DNA of 64,000 nucleotides from assembly GCF_000218785.1 (NCBI RefSeq), contig NZ_AFPO01000001.1, forward strand, positions 162,807 to 226,806. Reading direction: 5' to 3'. The notes under the pieces were generated by a model, which searched no databases, was not told where the DNA came from, and saw only the letters and a program-made list of their open reading frames with translations. A program made the translations under genes and the position numbers. This stretch comes from Idiomarina sp. A28L (GTDB taxonomy: Bacteria; Pseudomonadota; Gammaproteobacteria; Enterobacterales; Alteromonadaceae). This document shows positions 28,864-39,057 of the stretch, in pieces (position 1 is the stretch's first letter; the number at the start of each line of letters is the position of its first letter).

Positions 28864-29351
28864 TGAAAGTGTTTGTAATGCGGCACGGTGAAGCAAAAGC
28901 GCCCACCATGCAGTTGGGCAAAGTAGAACCTGATGCATCGCGCGAGCTTACTGAGCGGGGCCATGAAGAGGCACTTGTAGCTGCAAAATGGTTGGCGGAA
29001 CAAACGCCAAAAATCGATCTAGTAATTGTTAGCCCCTATGTGCGAGCGCAACAAACCTATGCGGAAGTTGCCAAACTAGTAGGTGCTGAAGTGGTAGAAG
29101 TATCCACTGATATTACACCTGAAGGCGACCCTGAAATGTTCGCTAGTGCGCTCATGGCGCGTTTGCAAATTGAACCTGCCGAAACTGTTCTTTTAGTATC
29201 GCACATGCCATTTGTTTGTTATTTAACCAGTTATCTTGATCAGCGTGTGCAGCCACCATTATTTCCAACTGCCGGTATTGCCGTAATTGATGTTGAACCG
29301 CTAGCGATGGAAGGTATCTTGCAAGGGGTGCGAGCTCCGGAGCAACACTAA
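28863..29351 (+). CDS. sixA: Phosphohistidine phosphatase SixA
   Basis: 162 residues of the histidine-phosphatase superfamily: the phosphate-accepting RHGEA motif is at 7-11 (VMRHGEAKAP) and a second conserved region is VSHMPFVCYLTSYL. SixA dephosphorylates His residues on phosphotransfer proteins. It overlaps ratB by one base, and the last 51 bases overlap the 3' end of smrB on the opposite strand. Confidence 0.9.
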   Translation: MKVFVMRHGEAKAPTMQLGKVEPDASRELTERGHEEALVAAKWLAEQTPKIDLVIVSPYVRAQQTYAEVAKLVGAEVVEVSTDITPEGDPEMFASALMARLQIEPAETVLLVSHMPFVCYLTSYLDQRVQPPLFPTAGIAVIDVEPLAMEGILQGVRAPEQH

Positions 29352-29882
29352 TAAGGCACCATGGCCGCCCCATTCTAGGGGAGCTTGGTGAAATGCCCGA
29401 ACTTCCGGATGTTGGGCTAACCAAAGTGGTACTTGCTGGCGCAAAATACCATGGCCAATACCATGAATTACACATAAACAACTCAGTGAATCGCGTACAC
29501 AAAGCTTAATGGCAGCGGCTAAATCACGCTTTGCCTGAACCTTTGTATAACCGTGTAAATCCAGCGTCATTTCCGGTGCAAAATTCCCGCGCCGTAGTTG
29601 CTTGGCCAAATACGGCTGATCACCGCTTGCAACCCAGCTCATCGTTCCTTCTGGCAATAAAGGTTCATAATAATCGGAAAAGGGATCGCTAGCGTTATCA
29701 CGCTGAGTTTCCAAAGCGAGATTCTTCAGTTTCACTTTCTTTCTACTCACCGGTACTACCGGTAACTCGGCTCTATCTTGCGTGATAGGTGTGATACCCT
29801 CAACTTCAGCGCGAAAGAGCTCGCGATCGTGGGCAGAAATCAGTGTTTTCTTGTGCGCTTTCTTTGCTTTTTTCGCTGCCAT
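29301..29882 (-). CDS. smrB: Ribosome rescue endonuclease SmrB
   Basis: 193 residues from the ATG at 29882. A conserved N-terminal segment (LFRAEVEGITPI, about 22-33) precedes the Smr domain with LDLHGYT (107-113), VIHGIGHG (138-145) and GGHGALLVLL (172-181). SmrB cleaves mRNA at collided ribosomes. The 3' end overlaps sixA by 51 bases. It is divergent from prmB, an arrangement conserved in gammaproteobacteria. The frame continues to 29942 but the extra residues are not family-like. Confidence 0.94.
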   Translation of the reverse strand: MAAKKAKKAHKKTLISAHDRELFRAEVEGITPITQDRAELPVVPVSRKKVKLKNLALETQRDNASDPFSDYYEPLLPEGTMSWVASGDQPYLAKQLRRGNFAPEMTLDLHGYTKVQAKRDLAAAIKLCVRDSLSCLCVIHGIGHGILRQQVPLWLAQHPEVRAFHQAPLEWGGHGALLVLLRSSHPLQDTFHR

Positions 29883-30022
29883 TGGCTGGAAATGCTCATT
29901 TACTACAAATTCGTGGGTATAATAGGCGGCATAAGCTATCAATTACAACCGAAAGCGGCTAACGGGCTGCGGATCATATGCAGCTAGTAGCCGAGGCCAA
30001 AGCCGCAAAGGGAGAAATAACG

Positions 30023-30946
30023 GTGACACACGAGTACACACAACTAACCGACGATTTGTTTAGTATAGCCGATTGGCAACGTTACATTACATCAGCATTG
30101 AACGGTGCCGATGTATATTTTGGCCATGGCGCTGCAGATGGTTGGGAAGAAGGGTTGTTGATGTTATCAGCTGTTACGTCATTGAGTTTCCAAGAATTGA
30201 ATGAATGCCGAAGCTGCCGTTTAACTACCGATGAAAAACTACAATTAGTAGCCTTAGTAAACCGCCGCATCCGCGATAAAATTCCAGCGGCGTATTTAGT
30301 GCATAAAGCGTGGTTTGCCGATTTGCCGTTTTACGTAGATGAGCGCGTGCTCGTGCCGCGTTCACCTATTGCCGAATTAATTCAACAACACTTTGCGCCT
30401 TGGATCAACGAAGAGCCTGCACGCATTCTAGATTTGTGCACCGGCTCTGGGTGCATCGCTATTGCGTGCGCTTATGCCTTTGCTGATGCGGAAGTTGATG
30501 CGGTAGATATCAGCGCTGATGCATTAGAAGTAGCGCGTATGAATATCGAAGAACACGGCTTGAGTGAACGCGTTGAAGCAATTGAATCTGATGGGTTAGA
30601 TGCACTTACTGGTAAAATATACGATCTCATTGTTACTAATCCGCCGTATGTTGATGCTGAAGATATGGCAGATTTACCGGATGAATATCATCACGAACCA
30701 GAACTAGGCTTAGCCGCAGGGCAAGATGGCTTAGATTTAGTGCGGCGCATTTTGCGTGATGCCCCAGAGCATCTTTCTGCCAATGGTATCTTAGTATGCG
30801 AAGTAGGCAACAGCATGGTGCACATGATGGAAGAATGGCCGGAAGTGCCGTTTATCTGGTTAGATTTTGAAAATGGCGGCGCCGGTGTGTTCGTGATTAA
30901 TCGTGAGCAGCTGGTTGCGCATGCGGCCGAGTTCGCAGATAAATAA
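30023..30946 (+). CDS. prmB: Ribosomal protein L3 glutamine methyltransferase PrmB
   Basis: N5-methylates a Gln in ribosomal protein L3. I chose the GTG at 30023 because AAGGGAG lies 9-10 bases upstream and the 307-residue product matches the family; an ATG at 29978 in frame has no ribosome site. Motifs are VPRSPIAELI (111-120, compare PrmC IPRPDTE), ILDLCTGSGCIAIA (135-148; SAM) and TNPPYV (205-210; substrate). It is followed by aroC, the usual neighbour. Confidence 0.95.
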   Translation: MTHEYTQLTDDLFSIADWQRYITSALNGADVYFGHGAADGWEEGLLMLSAVTSLSFQELNECRSCRLTTDEKLQLVALVNRRIRDKIPAAYLVHKAWFADLPFYVDERVLVPRSPIAELIQQHFAPWINEEPARILDLCTGSGCIAIACAYAFADAEVDAVDISADALEVARMNIEEHGLSERVEAIESDGLDALTGKIYDLIVTNPPYVDAEDMADLPDEYHHEPELGLAAGQDGLDLVRRILRDAPEHLSANGILVCEVGNSMVHMMEEWPEVPFIWLDFENGGAGVFVINREQLVAHAAEFADK

Positions 30947-31035
30947 ATTCGGCTATTCTGCGATATTTTTTCGCGGCACAAAGCGAATAGCATAAACAGA
31001 TAATAGTAATTAAAAAAAATTAGCAAGGGGCTGGC

Positions 31036-32121
31036 ATGAGCGCAAATACGTTTGGTGAACTATTTCGAGTAACAACCTTTGGCGAAAGCCATGGGCCAGC
31101 TCTAGGTGCTGTTATTGATGGCTGCCCACCTGGCATTGAAATTGATGAAGCGTATATTCAAGCGCAATTAGATCGCCGTAAACCGGGTAACAATCGTTAC
31201 ACCACACCGCGCCGTGAAGCTGATCAAATAAAGATACTCTCGGGTGTATTTGAAGGTAAAACTACCGGAACCCCTATTGGTTTAGTAATTGAAAACACTG
31301 ATCAACGTAGCCGTGATTATTCCGATATCAAAGATTTATTCCGCCCAGGCCATGCTGATTACACTTATGCACACAAATATGGCCACCGCGATTACCGTGG
31401 GGGGGGCCGTTCATCTGCTCGGGAAACCGCAATGCGCGTAGCTGCTGGTGCTATAGCGCAACAGTTTTTGCAACAGCAAGGCATTCAAATTCGCGCAGCA
31501 ATGACACAAATGGGCGCGGTAACGGCTAGCGAGCTAGATTGGCAAGAAGTGCCAAAAAATCCGTTTTTCTTTCCTGATGCAAGCAAGATCGATGATCTTG
31601 ATGCACTTATTCGAGAACTTAAGAAAGCAGGTGATTCTGTAGGCGCGAAGATTCGGGTTGAAGCTACGGGCGTTCCTGCAGGGCTCGGAGAGCCAGTTTT
31701 TGATCGGTTAGATGCTGATTTAGCCAAGGCGTTGATGTCGATTAATGCAGTAAAAGCGGTGAGCATTGGTGATGGTTTTGCGGTTGTTGAGCAACGCGGG
31801 TCAGAGCATCGTGATGAAATGACACCAGAAGGCTTTTGCTCCAACCATGCCGGTGGTGTGCTTGGTGGCATTAGTAGTGGGCAAACAATTACGGCTGAAA
31901 TCGCACTGAAACCAACCTCAAGTATTAAGCTTGAGGGTAAAACAATCGATCAATTTGGTAATGCGCAAATGATTAGCACCCATGGCCGACATGACCCTTG
32001 TGTAGGTATTCGCGCTGTGCCGATTGCCGAAGCAATGATGGCTCTTACCCTAATTGATCATTGGCTGCGCCAACGCGCTCAAAATGGCCATGTAACTACT
32101 AATGTGCCGCATTTGAAATGA
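31036..32121 (+). CDS. aroC: Chorismate synthase
   Basis: Final enzyme of the shikimate pathway, converting EPSP to chorismate with reduced FMN. 361 residues with [20 protein letters not shown] near the N-terminus, [27 protein letters not shown] (about 103-131), and the C-terminal [18 protein letters not shown]. All three family signatures are present. A GGGG ribosome site precedes the ATG. The stop overlaps the MFS gene start by 4 bases. Confidence 0.98.
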   Translation: MSANTFGELFRVTTFGESHGPALGAVIDGCPPGIEIDEAYIQAQLDRRKPGNNRYTTPRREADQIKILSGVFEGKTTGTPIGLVIENTDQRSRDYSDIKDLFRPGHADYTYAHKYGHRDYRGGGRSSARETAMRVAAGAIAQQFLQQQGIQIRAAMTQMGAVTASELDWQEVPKNPFFFPDASKIDDLDALIRELKKAGDSVGAKIRVEATGVPAGLGEPVFDRLDADLAKALMSINAVKAVSIGDGFAVVEQRGSEHRDEMTPEGFCSNHAGGVLGGISSGQTITAEIALKPTSSIKLEGKTIDQFGNAQMISTHGRHDPCVGIRAVPIAEAMMALTLIDHWLRQRAQNGHVTTNVPHLK

Positions 32122-33305
32122 ACCAAGTTGCTTTCCATCGCCAATGTCGGCGCTTGAGTTGGTCCTACTTTGGCTATTTCGCAGTACTCGCATTATTAGT
32201 GCCATACCTAGGCTTTTATCTTGATGCTCTAGGCTTTAGTTCGCGAGAAATAGGCGAACTTATCGCTATTTCTACTATTTGCCGGGTGATAGGGCCGCCG
32301 CTTTGGGCTGCCATAGCTGATCGTTTAGGCAAGTTGGTGCCGCTGATTCGTTTTGGTGTGTTGAGTTCACTGGTTATGTTGGTGCTACTGGCGCAGGTGA
32401 ATAGCTATCTTGCGGTAGCCTCTTTACTTGGGTTGGTAAGCCTTTTTTGGTCTGCAATTTTGCCTCAGCTTGAAGTGGTAACACTGGCAAGTTTGGGTGC
32501 AGAAAATCATCGTTATAGTCGCATTCGTATGGCCGGTAGCTTCGGCTTTATTTTGGTAGCGCTAATCACCGCTGAATTACTAGATTTAGCAGGAACCGAG
32601 AGCTTTCCGATACTCGGCGCAATATTGCTGCTGCCGTTGCTTTTAGCTGTAAGTAAACTGCAAGAACCTGAACGAGCCTATCAAGACCCAAATCAACCTA
32701 TTCCTGAAGGTTTTTGGCGGCGCATTCGGCGTCGGCCCTTTGTGATGTTTATTGCTTCTACCATGTTACTGCAAATGAGCTTTGCGCCGTTTTATGCATT
32801 TTTTGCTCTGTACTTAACCCAACTAGGTTATGCGCCGATTGCTGTGGGTGCACTTATTTCATTGGGTGTGGCCGCCGAAGTTGCAATGTTTTTCATTGCT
32901 GGCCGCTTAGTTGTGCAGTTTACCGTGCGCCGGTTACTTATGTTTTGTTTGGCGCTTACCAGTTTGCGTTGGTTGGCGTTGGCAAATTTCGCCGATGTGT
33001 TGTGGTGGCTAATACCGATTCAACTCGTACACGCTTTCAGCTTCGCGTTGCATCACAGTGCTGCAATGCGGTATGTGCATAGCTATTTTCCTGCCGATCA
33101 GCATAGCCGCGGCCAAGCTTTCTATTTAAGCGTTGGATTTGCCGGTGGTGGCGCACTCGGTGCTTGGATTGCAGGTTTTTTGTGGCAGCAAGGCGAGGGG
33201 GCGGAATTTACTTTTACCGCTGCTGCTATCGCTGCGCTACTCGGCCTCATAGCAGCCATGTTTATCCGCGAGCGCGTGAGTTTAAACCCAGCTAGTGCAA
33301 ACTAG
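32118..33305 (+). CDS. MFS transporter, 3-phenylpropionate-type (MFS_1-like/HcaT family)
   Basis: 395 residues with about 12 membrane segments. The N-terminal [57 protein letters not shown] is typical of the PPP-type MFS family that includes HcaT. The substrate cannot be told from sequence, and no aromatic catabolic genes are nearby. Translationally coupled to aroC by a 4-base overlap, a recurrent pairing in marine gammaproteobacteria as far as I know. Confidence 0.82.
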   Translation: MNQVAFHRQCRRLSWSYFGYFAVLALLVPYLGFYLDALGFSSREIGELIAISTICRVIGPPLWAAIADRLGKLVPLIRFGVLSSLVMLVLLAQVNSYLAVASLLGLVSLFWSAILPQLEVVTLASLGAENHRYSRIRMAGSFGFILVALITAELLDLAGTESFPILGAILLLPLLLAVSKLQEPERAYQDPNQPIPEGFWRRIRRRPFVMFIASTMLLQMSFAPFYAFFALYLTQLGYAPIAVGALISLGVAAEVAMFFIAGRLVVQFTVRRLLMFCLALTSLRWLALANFADVLWWLIPIQLVHAFSFALHHSAAMRYVHSYFPADQHSRGQAFYLSVGFAGGGALGAWIAGFLWQQGEGAEFTFTAAAIAALLGLIAAMFIRERVSLNPASAN

Positions 33306-33423
33306 CCAACCTTATGCCGTTCGAATCGGTGAGCTTTAGGCGTGGCGCGATTAGTGGGGTAGTTATTCGCGGCTGAGTTGGTGATAATAGAGAGAATAAC
33401 TATAAAACGCTAACGAGGTTGCC

Positions 33424-36237
33424 ATGAAACAACTCACTACTTATTTTGCATTGCTTGTGCTGGTATTCAGCATGCTGCAATTACCTGCTGCAAGCGCACA
33501 AACAGCCGAAACTCGCCCTCTGGAACTTACTGATATCATGCAGTTCCGAGAGATCGATCAGCGCCAACAAAGCGAGAACTTAGAAACTATCGCTTTTTCT
33601 GCAAACCCCGATTATGGCGACCGTGAAGGTGTAGTGGTGCGCAGCCAAGATGGCGAAACCTTCTCTGTTCCTCGTGGCCATGCGCCAAAGGTAAGCTCCG
33701 ATGGTGCCTTTGTTGTATTTATGCAAGAACCACCCTTGTTAGATCGTGAACAAGCGAGTTCGCGTGACGAGCGTGCGAAGCTCGTAAGTAATGCCGTGTT
33801 AGTAAATGTTAGCACCGGCGAGCAACAAAACTTTAGCCATGCTGGCTCAGCTGCTTTTAGCGGTGATGGTAATTATTTGTTGGTACTGCACGAGAAAGAA
33901 TTTAGCAAAGAGAATGGTAGCCCCGAAGGGCAAATTCTCACGCTGATTAGTTTGAGTTCTGGCGAACAAACGCAAATTAATAATATTAGCGACTACGCGG
34001 TAGCCGAAAAAGGTAGCCGCGTGGTGTGGGTTGAACACACTAAACATGAAGAAGCAGTGCAAGATGAAGCTGCAGATTCGGAAACTGCCAATAGCGATAA
34101 TGAAAGCGCTAAACAAGACCCGAAAGTAGAAGCGGCCGTAGTGATGTTCAACACTGCAAATAACCAACGCAATGTTCTCGATCGTTCTACTGAGCTTAAA
34201 TACAGCAAGCTTACCTTTGCACCTAATGCTGAGTTTTTTGCTTTTTTATCTGGCGAAAGAGAAACCAAGTTAACTGAAACGCCACAAACACTCTGGTTAT
34301 GGCAGCAAGGCCAAGCGAGCGCGCGGGCAGCCGATGTTGCTCGCAACGGTATGATTCTTTCTGAGCACAGCGCAATGCGTTTCAGCGATGATAGCCAGCG
34401 CTTATTCATTGGCCATCGGCCAAACCCAGAAGAAAAACAAGAAACTGATTTAAAACCAAAATCAGCGGAAGATCTTTACAATCTTGACCGCCTATTAGGT
34501 GATCGCCGCTTGCAAGTATGGCACGGCGACGATGGTATGATTCAGCCACAACAACGGCAAAATTATAACCGTATGTTGCGCGCAACTGCTGCTGCAGTGT
34601 TTTATCCAGCTGCGGGCACAATGGTGGCATTAAGCAATGAGCCGTTAGAATCAATTAGCCTAAATGATCACCCATTCGCTGCATTAGCGTGGAACAGTGA
34701 ACCTTACCAACGAGAAGTAACCTGGAATGGCTTTCACCACGATTTATATTGGGTGAATTTAACTACCGGCGAACGTAAATTGGTAGCCGAGAAACTGCGT
34801 TCAAGCGAACGTGGCAGCTTATCGCCGAACGGACGTTATGTTGTGTTTGTGCAAGATAATGAGCTCAAACGTTTTGATAGTGAAAACGGGCGCAGCGAGG
34901 TTGTTGGCGAAAATGCTAACGTTTCTTGGGTGAATGAAGAAAACGATGTACCGGCCGAGCCGCGCAGCTATGGTGTAGCGGGTTGGGCTGCTGATAGTAG
35001 CGCATTTTGGGTATATGATCGTTTTGATATCTGGCAAATAGCAGCCAACGGAAACGCCACGAACTTAACGCAAGTTGGCCGCGATAACGATCGTCAGTTC
35101 CGCGTAGCATATACCGATGATCACAACGTAATTAATGCGGCAGAGCCGGTGCTATTACGCGCTTATCACGAACGTTTGAAAACTAGTGGCTTCTATCAGC
35201 TTGATGTGGCGGCAGGCGAGTTAACTACGCTTATTGAAGGCGAGAAAACCTATAGCTTCTTGGCGCATAGCGAAGATAAGCAACAGGTGTTGTTTACCGA
35301 GCAAGATTTCCGCCAGTTTCCTGATTTAATGATTGCCGGCCGTGATTTTGCAGCAGCAAAACAACTAACCAATGTAAACCCACAGCAGAGTGAGTTTGTG
35401 TGGGGTAATGCAGAGTTAGTGGAATGGGAATCAACGCGTGGTGAGCCACTACAAGGCGTTTTGATTAAGCCGGATAACTACGATGCGAACAAACGTTACC
35501 CAGTGATGGTGTACTTCTACGAGAAATTCTCGCAGCGTTTATACCAGTGGAATCAAATGAAAGTGAATCACCGTCCGAACTTCCCATATTTCTTAGGTCA
35601 AGATTATGTGGTGTTTTTGCCGGATGTTCATTTTCGCCATGGTGCACCAGGGCCAAGTGCTACTGAATCATTAGTGCCGGCAATGGAAAAAATCATTGAA
35701 ATGGGTGTTGCAGATCCAGATGCGATTGGCCTACACGGGCATAGCTGGTCGGGTTATCAAGCGGCTTTCTTAGTAGCTGAAACTGATATTTTCGCAGCGG
35801 TGGTTTCGGGTGCACCGGTATCGAACATGACAAGTGCTTACAGCGGTATTCGTTGGGGTTCAGGTTTAGCTCGCCAATTCCAATATGAAACTGGGCAAAG
35901 CCGTATTGGTGATAGCATGTATGATAATCTCGAACCATACCTGAAGAACTCACCGGTGTTTGTGGCTGATAAAATCAATACACCAATGCTAATTCAGTTC
36001 GGTGATAAAGATGAGGCCGTTCCATGGGAGCAGGGAATCGAGTATTATCTGGCCTTGCGCCGTTTAGATAAGCCGGTGGTTATGTTGCAATACGAAGGTG
36101 AACCGCACCATTTGCAGCGTTACGCCAATAAAATTGATTACACGTTGAAAATGCTTGAGTTCTTTGATTACTACCTAAAAGGTGAAGAAGCACCAGAGTG
36201 GTGGGTTGAAGGCTTGGAGTATCAACATTACGAATAG
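33424..36237 (+). CDS. Exported S9-family (prolyl oligopeptidase-like) peptidase
   Basis: 937 residues. Signal peptide (about 1-25, ending SAQ/A), then a long seven-bladed beta-propeller-like region (30-640), then an alpha/beta-hydrolase domain. The nucleophile is Ser776 in GHSWSGYQ; the acid is in QFGDKDEAVPWEQG and the base His in GEPHHLQRYANK near the C-terminus. Such large secreted S9 enzymes are common in protein-degrading marine bacteria. A stretch at about 210-235 is acidic and low in complexity. Own promoter region of 118 bases upstream; no operon partner. Confidence 0.88.
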   Translation: MKQLTTYFALLVLVFSMLQLPAASAQTAETRPLELTDIMQFREIDQRQQSENLETIAFSANPDYGDREGVVVRSQDGETFSVPRGHAPKVSSDGAFVVFMQEPPLLDREQASSRDERAKLVSNAVLVNVSTGEQQNFSHAGSAAFSGDGNYLLVLHEKEFSKENGSPEGQILTLISLSSGEQTQINNISDYAVAEKGSRVVWVEHTKHEEAVQDEAADSETANSDNESAKQDPKVEAAVVMFNTANNQRNVLDRSTELKYSKLTFAPNAEFFAFLSGERETKLTETPQTLWLWQQGQASARAADVARNGMILSEHSAMRFSDDSQRLFIGHRPNPEEKQETDLKPKSAEDLYNLDRLLGDRRLQVWHGDDGMIQPQQRQNYNRMLRATAAAVFYPAAGTMVALSNEPLESISLNDHPFAALAWNSEPYQREVTWNGFHHDLYWVNLTTGERKLVAEKLRSSERGSLSPNGRYVVFVQDNELKRFDSENGRSEVVGENANVSWVNEENDVPAEPRSYGVAGWAADSSAFWVYDRFDIWQIAANGNATNLTQVGRDNDRQFRVAYTDDHNVINAAEPVLLRAYHERLKTSGFYQLDVAAGELTTLIEGEKTYSFLAHSEDKQQVLFTEQDFRQFPDLMIAGRDFAAAKQLTNVNPQQSEFVWGNAELVEWESTRGEPLQGVLIKPDNYDANKRYPVMVYFYEKFSQRLYQWNQMKVNHRPNFPYFLGQDYVVFLPDVHFRHGAPGPSATESLVPAMEKIIEMGVADPDAIGLHGHSWSGYQAAFLVAETDIFAAVVSGAPVSNMTSAYSGIRWGSGLARQFQYETGQSRIGDSMYDNLEPYLKNSPVFVADKINTPMLIQFGDKDEAVPWEQGIEYYLALRRLDKPVVMLQYEGEPHHLQRYANKIDYTLKMLEFFDYYLKGEEAPEWWVEGLEYQHYE

Positions 36238-36252
36238 GTTTTATCGCTGAGT

Positions 36253-36891
36253 ATGGCTATAATTCTTGAAGCGCAGGCGGGTCAATTGATCCGCCTGTTT
36301 AATAATACCTTCCAAGAAAGTGATCAAACCATTTTGCTCGCGGGTGAGCACGAACCTGTGTACCTGCCTAACTCAAATAAACACCCAATGCACCGCATTG
36401 TATTTGCGCATGGCTATGCTCGCTCAGCGTTACATGAAATAGCGCATTGGTGCTTGGCTGGAAAAGTTCGGCGGCATTTGCCCGATTTTGGCTATTGGTA
36501 TGCACCTGATGGCCGTGAGCCAGAACTACAAGCTCGTTTTGAGCAAGCGGAAGTGCACCCGCAAGCAATTGAATGGTATTTAAGTTTAGCGGCCGATATC
36601 CAGTTTGAAATTAGTGTTGATAACCTCAGTGGTGAGGAGCCGCCGAAGCGTTTGGAATTTGCAGCATCGGTAGTTGAAAAAGCGCTTTTACGTGCAAAAG
36701 TAGGCTGGCCGCCGCGAGCAGAACGCTTTGCTAAAGTATTACAAGATTACTGGAGTACCCCAGCGGTTACTTACGCGCGTTTAGAGCAAGAGGGTTTGCG
36801 CATGCTTAACCGGGAGCAACAACGCCAATTTGAGAGCGAGATGAGCAGGTTAAAAGAACCAACAGAGGTAGTTAGCGATGTACCAGTATAG
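36253..36891 (+). CDS. epmC: Elongation factor P hydroxylase EpmC
   Basis: 212 residues. EpmC hydroxylates the beta-lysylated Lys of EF-P. The metal-binding HEIAH is at 61-65, followed by WCLAGKVRR, DFGYWYAPDGR and the downstream ARFEQAEVHPQAIEW, all conserved in the YfcM family. EpmA/EpmB and efp are not in this window. It overlaps the following gene by 14 bases. Confidence 0.93.
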   Translation: MAIILEAQAGQLIRLFNNTFQESDQTILLAGEHEPVYLPNSNKHPMHRIVFAHGYARSALHEIAHWCLAGKVRRHLPDFGYWYAPDGREPELQARFEQAEVHPQAIEWYLSLAADIQFEISVDNLSGEEPPKRLEFAASVVEKALLRAKVGWPPRAERFAKVLQDYWSTPAVTYARLEQEGLRMLNREQQRQFESEMSRLKEPTEVVSDVPV

Positions 36892-38059
36892 TTTTGGCTT
36901 GGTAATTAACCCTTTTGCTGGCATCGGTGGCGCAGTTGCTTTAAAAGGCAGCGATGGCGTTGCAACGCGCAACGAAGCGCTAGCGCGAGGTGCTGAGCAA
37001 AAGGCCGAAAAGCGTACAGCGCAAGCGCTTTCTGTGTTGTTACCTTATCGTGAAGAAATCAAGTTTATAACGGCCTCAGGAAATATGGGTGCCGATCTAT
37101 TAGCTGAGCTTGGTTTCCATCATGAAGTGATTTATCACGCAGCAAACACACAAACTGAAGCGAGCGATACCCAACAAGCGGTTACCGCTATTGCCACGCA
37201 GAAACCTGATTTATTGTTATTCGCTGGTGGCGATGGCACTGCCCGTGATGTGGCCTCGGCTTTGCAGCAGTGTGCGCGAATAGTAGGTAATAAATTTGGT
37301 AATTGGAACCCAGAAGAATTGCCGGTGGTGGGTATTCCTGCAGGTGTAAAAATTCATTCTGGAGTATATGCAATTACACCTTCAGGTGCAGGCAAAGTTC
37401 TGGAGCAATTAATTACAGGCAAGCTCACTACATTGCGAGCAGCCGATGTAATGGATATCGATGAAGAAGCCTTTCGTAAGGGTACAGTGCGCGCCCGCCG
37501 TTATGCTGAGCTGCAGGTGCCGGGCGAATTGGAATACATGCAGGCGGTAAAAATTGGTGGCAAAGAAAGTGATGAACTGGTGCTCGCCGATATCGCTGCC
37601 GATGTTATCGAAAGTATGGAAGATGACACCCTATATATCATGGGCTCGGGCTCTACGGTTGATTTCTTAATGGGCGAGTTAGGCCATGAAAATACGTTGT
37701 TGGGCGTTGATGTGGTGTATCACGGCAAAGTAGAAAAAGCCGATATTACCGGTGCAGAATTAGAGCAGCGAGTGCAACAAGCAAAGCAGAATAAAACGCC
37801 AATGGCGTTGGTGATCACCTTGATAGGTGGCCAGGGCCACGTTTTTGGCCGCGGCAATCAACAGCTTACTCCGGCGGTTATTCGGGCCGTTGGTAAGGAT
37901 AATATTCAGATCATTGCTACAAAAGCAAAGTTACAGGCGCTAAACGGCCGGCCATTAAGAGTAGATACCGGTGATGCCGAGCTCGATGCTGAACTCAGTG
38001 GTTTTATTGCGGTAACTACCGGCTACCACGATAGAACTATGGTAGCCGTTCAGGGTTAA
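36878..38059 (+). CDS. ATP-NAD kinase-like (AcoX family) protein
   Basis: 393 residues. FGLVINPFAGIGGAVALKGSDG at the N-terminus and the NAD-kinase-like nucleotide motif LLFAGGDGTARDVASA (about 109-124), then VVGIPAGVKIHSGVYA and YIMGSGSTVDFLM. This places it in the ATP-NAD kinase family with AcoX-like proteins rather than NadK itself, which is shorter. The substrate is unknown. It overlaps epmC and converges with the ferredoxin gene, 7 bases between the ends. Confidence 0.85.
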   Translation: MYQYSFGLVINPFAGIGGAVALKGSDGVATRNEALARGAEQKAEKRTAQALSVLLPYREEIKFITASGNMGADLLAELGFHHEVIYHAANTQTEASDTQQAVTAIATQKPDLLLFAGGDGTARDVASALQQCARIVGNKFGNWNPEELPVVGIPAGVKIHSGVYAITPSGAGKVLEQLITGKLTTLRAADVMDIDEEAFRKGTVRARRYAELQVPGELEYMQAVKIGGKESDELVLADIAADVIESMEDDTLYIMGSGSTVDFLMGELGHENTLLGVDVVYHGKVEKADITGAELEQRVQQAKQNKTPMALVITLIGGQGHVFGRGNQQLTPAVIRAVGKDNIQIIATKAKLQALNGRPLRVDTGDAELDAELSGFIAVTTGYHDRTMVAVQG

Positions 38060-38066
38060 ATAGCGC

Positions 38067-38387
38067 TTAAAACTGCGCTACGGGCATGTGCACTATAATG
38101 CCATCGAGCTCATCACTCATAGTGATTTGGCAGCTTAACCGGCTATTTTCTTGCGGATCGCGAGCAACATCAATCATACTTTCTTCGATATCGTCGGCTG
38201 GGGTAAGTTTTTCAATCCATTCTGGTGCCACATAAACATGGCAAGTGGCACACGACATTACACCACCGCATTCGCCAATAATACCATCGAGCATATTATC
38301 AGTAGCCGCTTCCATTAAAGTTTGCCCATTTTCAACGTCGAGTTCGTATTGGCCACCTTTGGCATCAATGAAAATCGCTTTTGGCAT
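38067..38387 (-). CDS. Adrenodoxin-type [2Fe-2S] ferredoxin
   Basis: 106 residues with cluster ligands Cys40, Cys46, Cys49 (GECGGVMSCATCHVY) and Cys86 (RLSCQITM), the C-x5-C-x2-C...C pattern of the adrenodoxin/putidaredoxin class. It carries electrons in the cytosol. It is not next to isc genes, so it is unlikely to be the ISC ferredoxin; its redox partner is not evident here. Divergent from gpt. Confidence 0.9.
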   Translation of the reverse strand: MPKAIFIDAKGGQYELDVENGQTLMEAATDNMLDGIIGECGGVMSCATCHVYVAPEWIEKLTPADDIEESMIDVARDPQENSRLSCQITMSDELDGIIVHMPVAQF

Positions 38388-38515
38388 TTTGCTATCCTAT
38401 TTAAATAAAATTCAGAAAATAAAGTGTGAATGCATAGGGGTACGTATCTTCGCCCAACATGGTGTTATAATCGTTCGCAATCTGAATACGAATGTTAGCA
38501 TAAAAAGGAGCACCC

Positions 38516-39001
38516 ATGGGATTGCACAGTAACCAAGAATATTTTGTATCTTGGGAAGAACTTCATCGCGCTACCCGCGAATTAGCCCGCCGTCAATTAC
38601 CTGCAGAACAATGGCAGGGCATCATTGCAGTAAGCCGCGGTGGTTTAGTGCCTGCAGCTATTCTTGCTCGTGAATTGAATATTCGTTTGGTTGAAAGCGT
38701 TTGTGTGCGTAGTTATGCTCACCAAAGCCAAGCCGCTGAACCAGAAATGCTGAAAGATATTAGTTGTACCGAAGATGGTGCAGGCTTTTTAGTGGTAGAT
38801 GATCTGGTAGATACGGGCAATACGTTGCGTTTTTTGCGTAAGCGCTTGCCAAAAGCTAAGTTTGTTACCGTGTATGCTAAACCAGAGGGTTTGCCGCTAG
38901 TTGATGAATATGAAGCGGATATTGAACAAAGCACATGGATTCATTTTCCGTGGGATGTGCATTTGCACTACGTAGATCCACTCGCAGGTGAAGATAACTA
39001 A
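38516..39001 (+). CDS. gpt: Xanthine-guanine phosphoribosyltransferase
   Basis: Salvages xanthine, guanine and hypoxanthine with PRPP. 161 residues, close to E. coli Gpt: SWEELHRATRELARRQLP, GIIAVSRGGLVPAAILARELNIR, and the PRPP-binding FLVVDDLVDTGNTLR (about 82-96), with the C-terminal TWIHFPWD. A TATAAT-like box at 38466-38471 lies upstream, 45 bases before the start. Convergent with proS, with a strong hairpin between them. Confidence 0.95.
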   Translation: MGLHSNQEYFVSWEELHRATRELARRQLPAEQWQGIIAVSRGGLVPAAILARELNIRLVESVCVRSYAHQSQAAEPEMLKDISCTEDGAGFLVVDDLVDTGNTLRFLRKRLPKAKFVTVYAKPEGLPLVDEYEADIEQSTWIHFPWDVHLHYVDPLAGEDN

Positions 39002-39010
39002 AGAATAGTG

Positions 39011-39044
39011 TTGGCGTTGCTAAACTCGAGTTCAGCAACGCCAA
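39011..39044. terminator. Bidirectional hairpin between gpt and proS
   Basis: TTGGCGTTGCT (39011-39021) pairs perfectly with AGCAACGCCAA (39034-39044), and the loop itself holds a self-complementary AACTCGAGTT. It lies 10 bases past the gpt stop and 14 before the proS end. No T-run, so its action as a terminator is likely but not certain. Confidence 0.55.
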
Positions 39045-39057
39045 TGAAATCCTCTAA

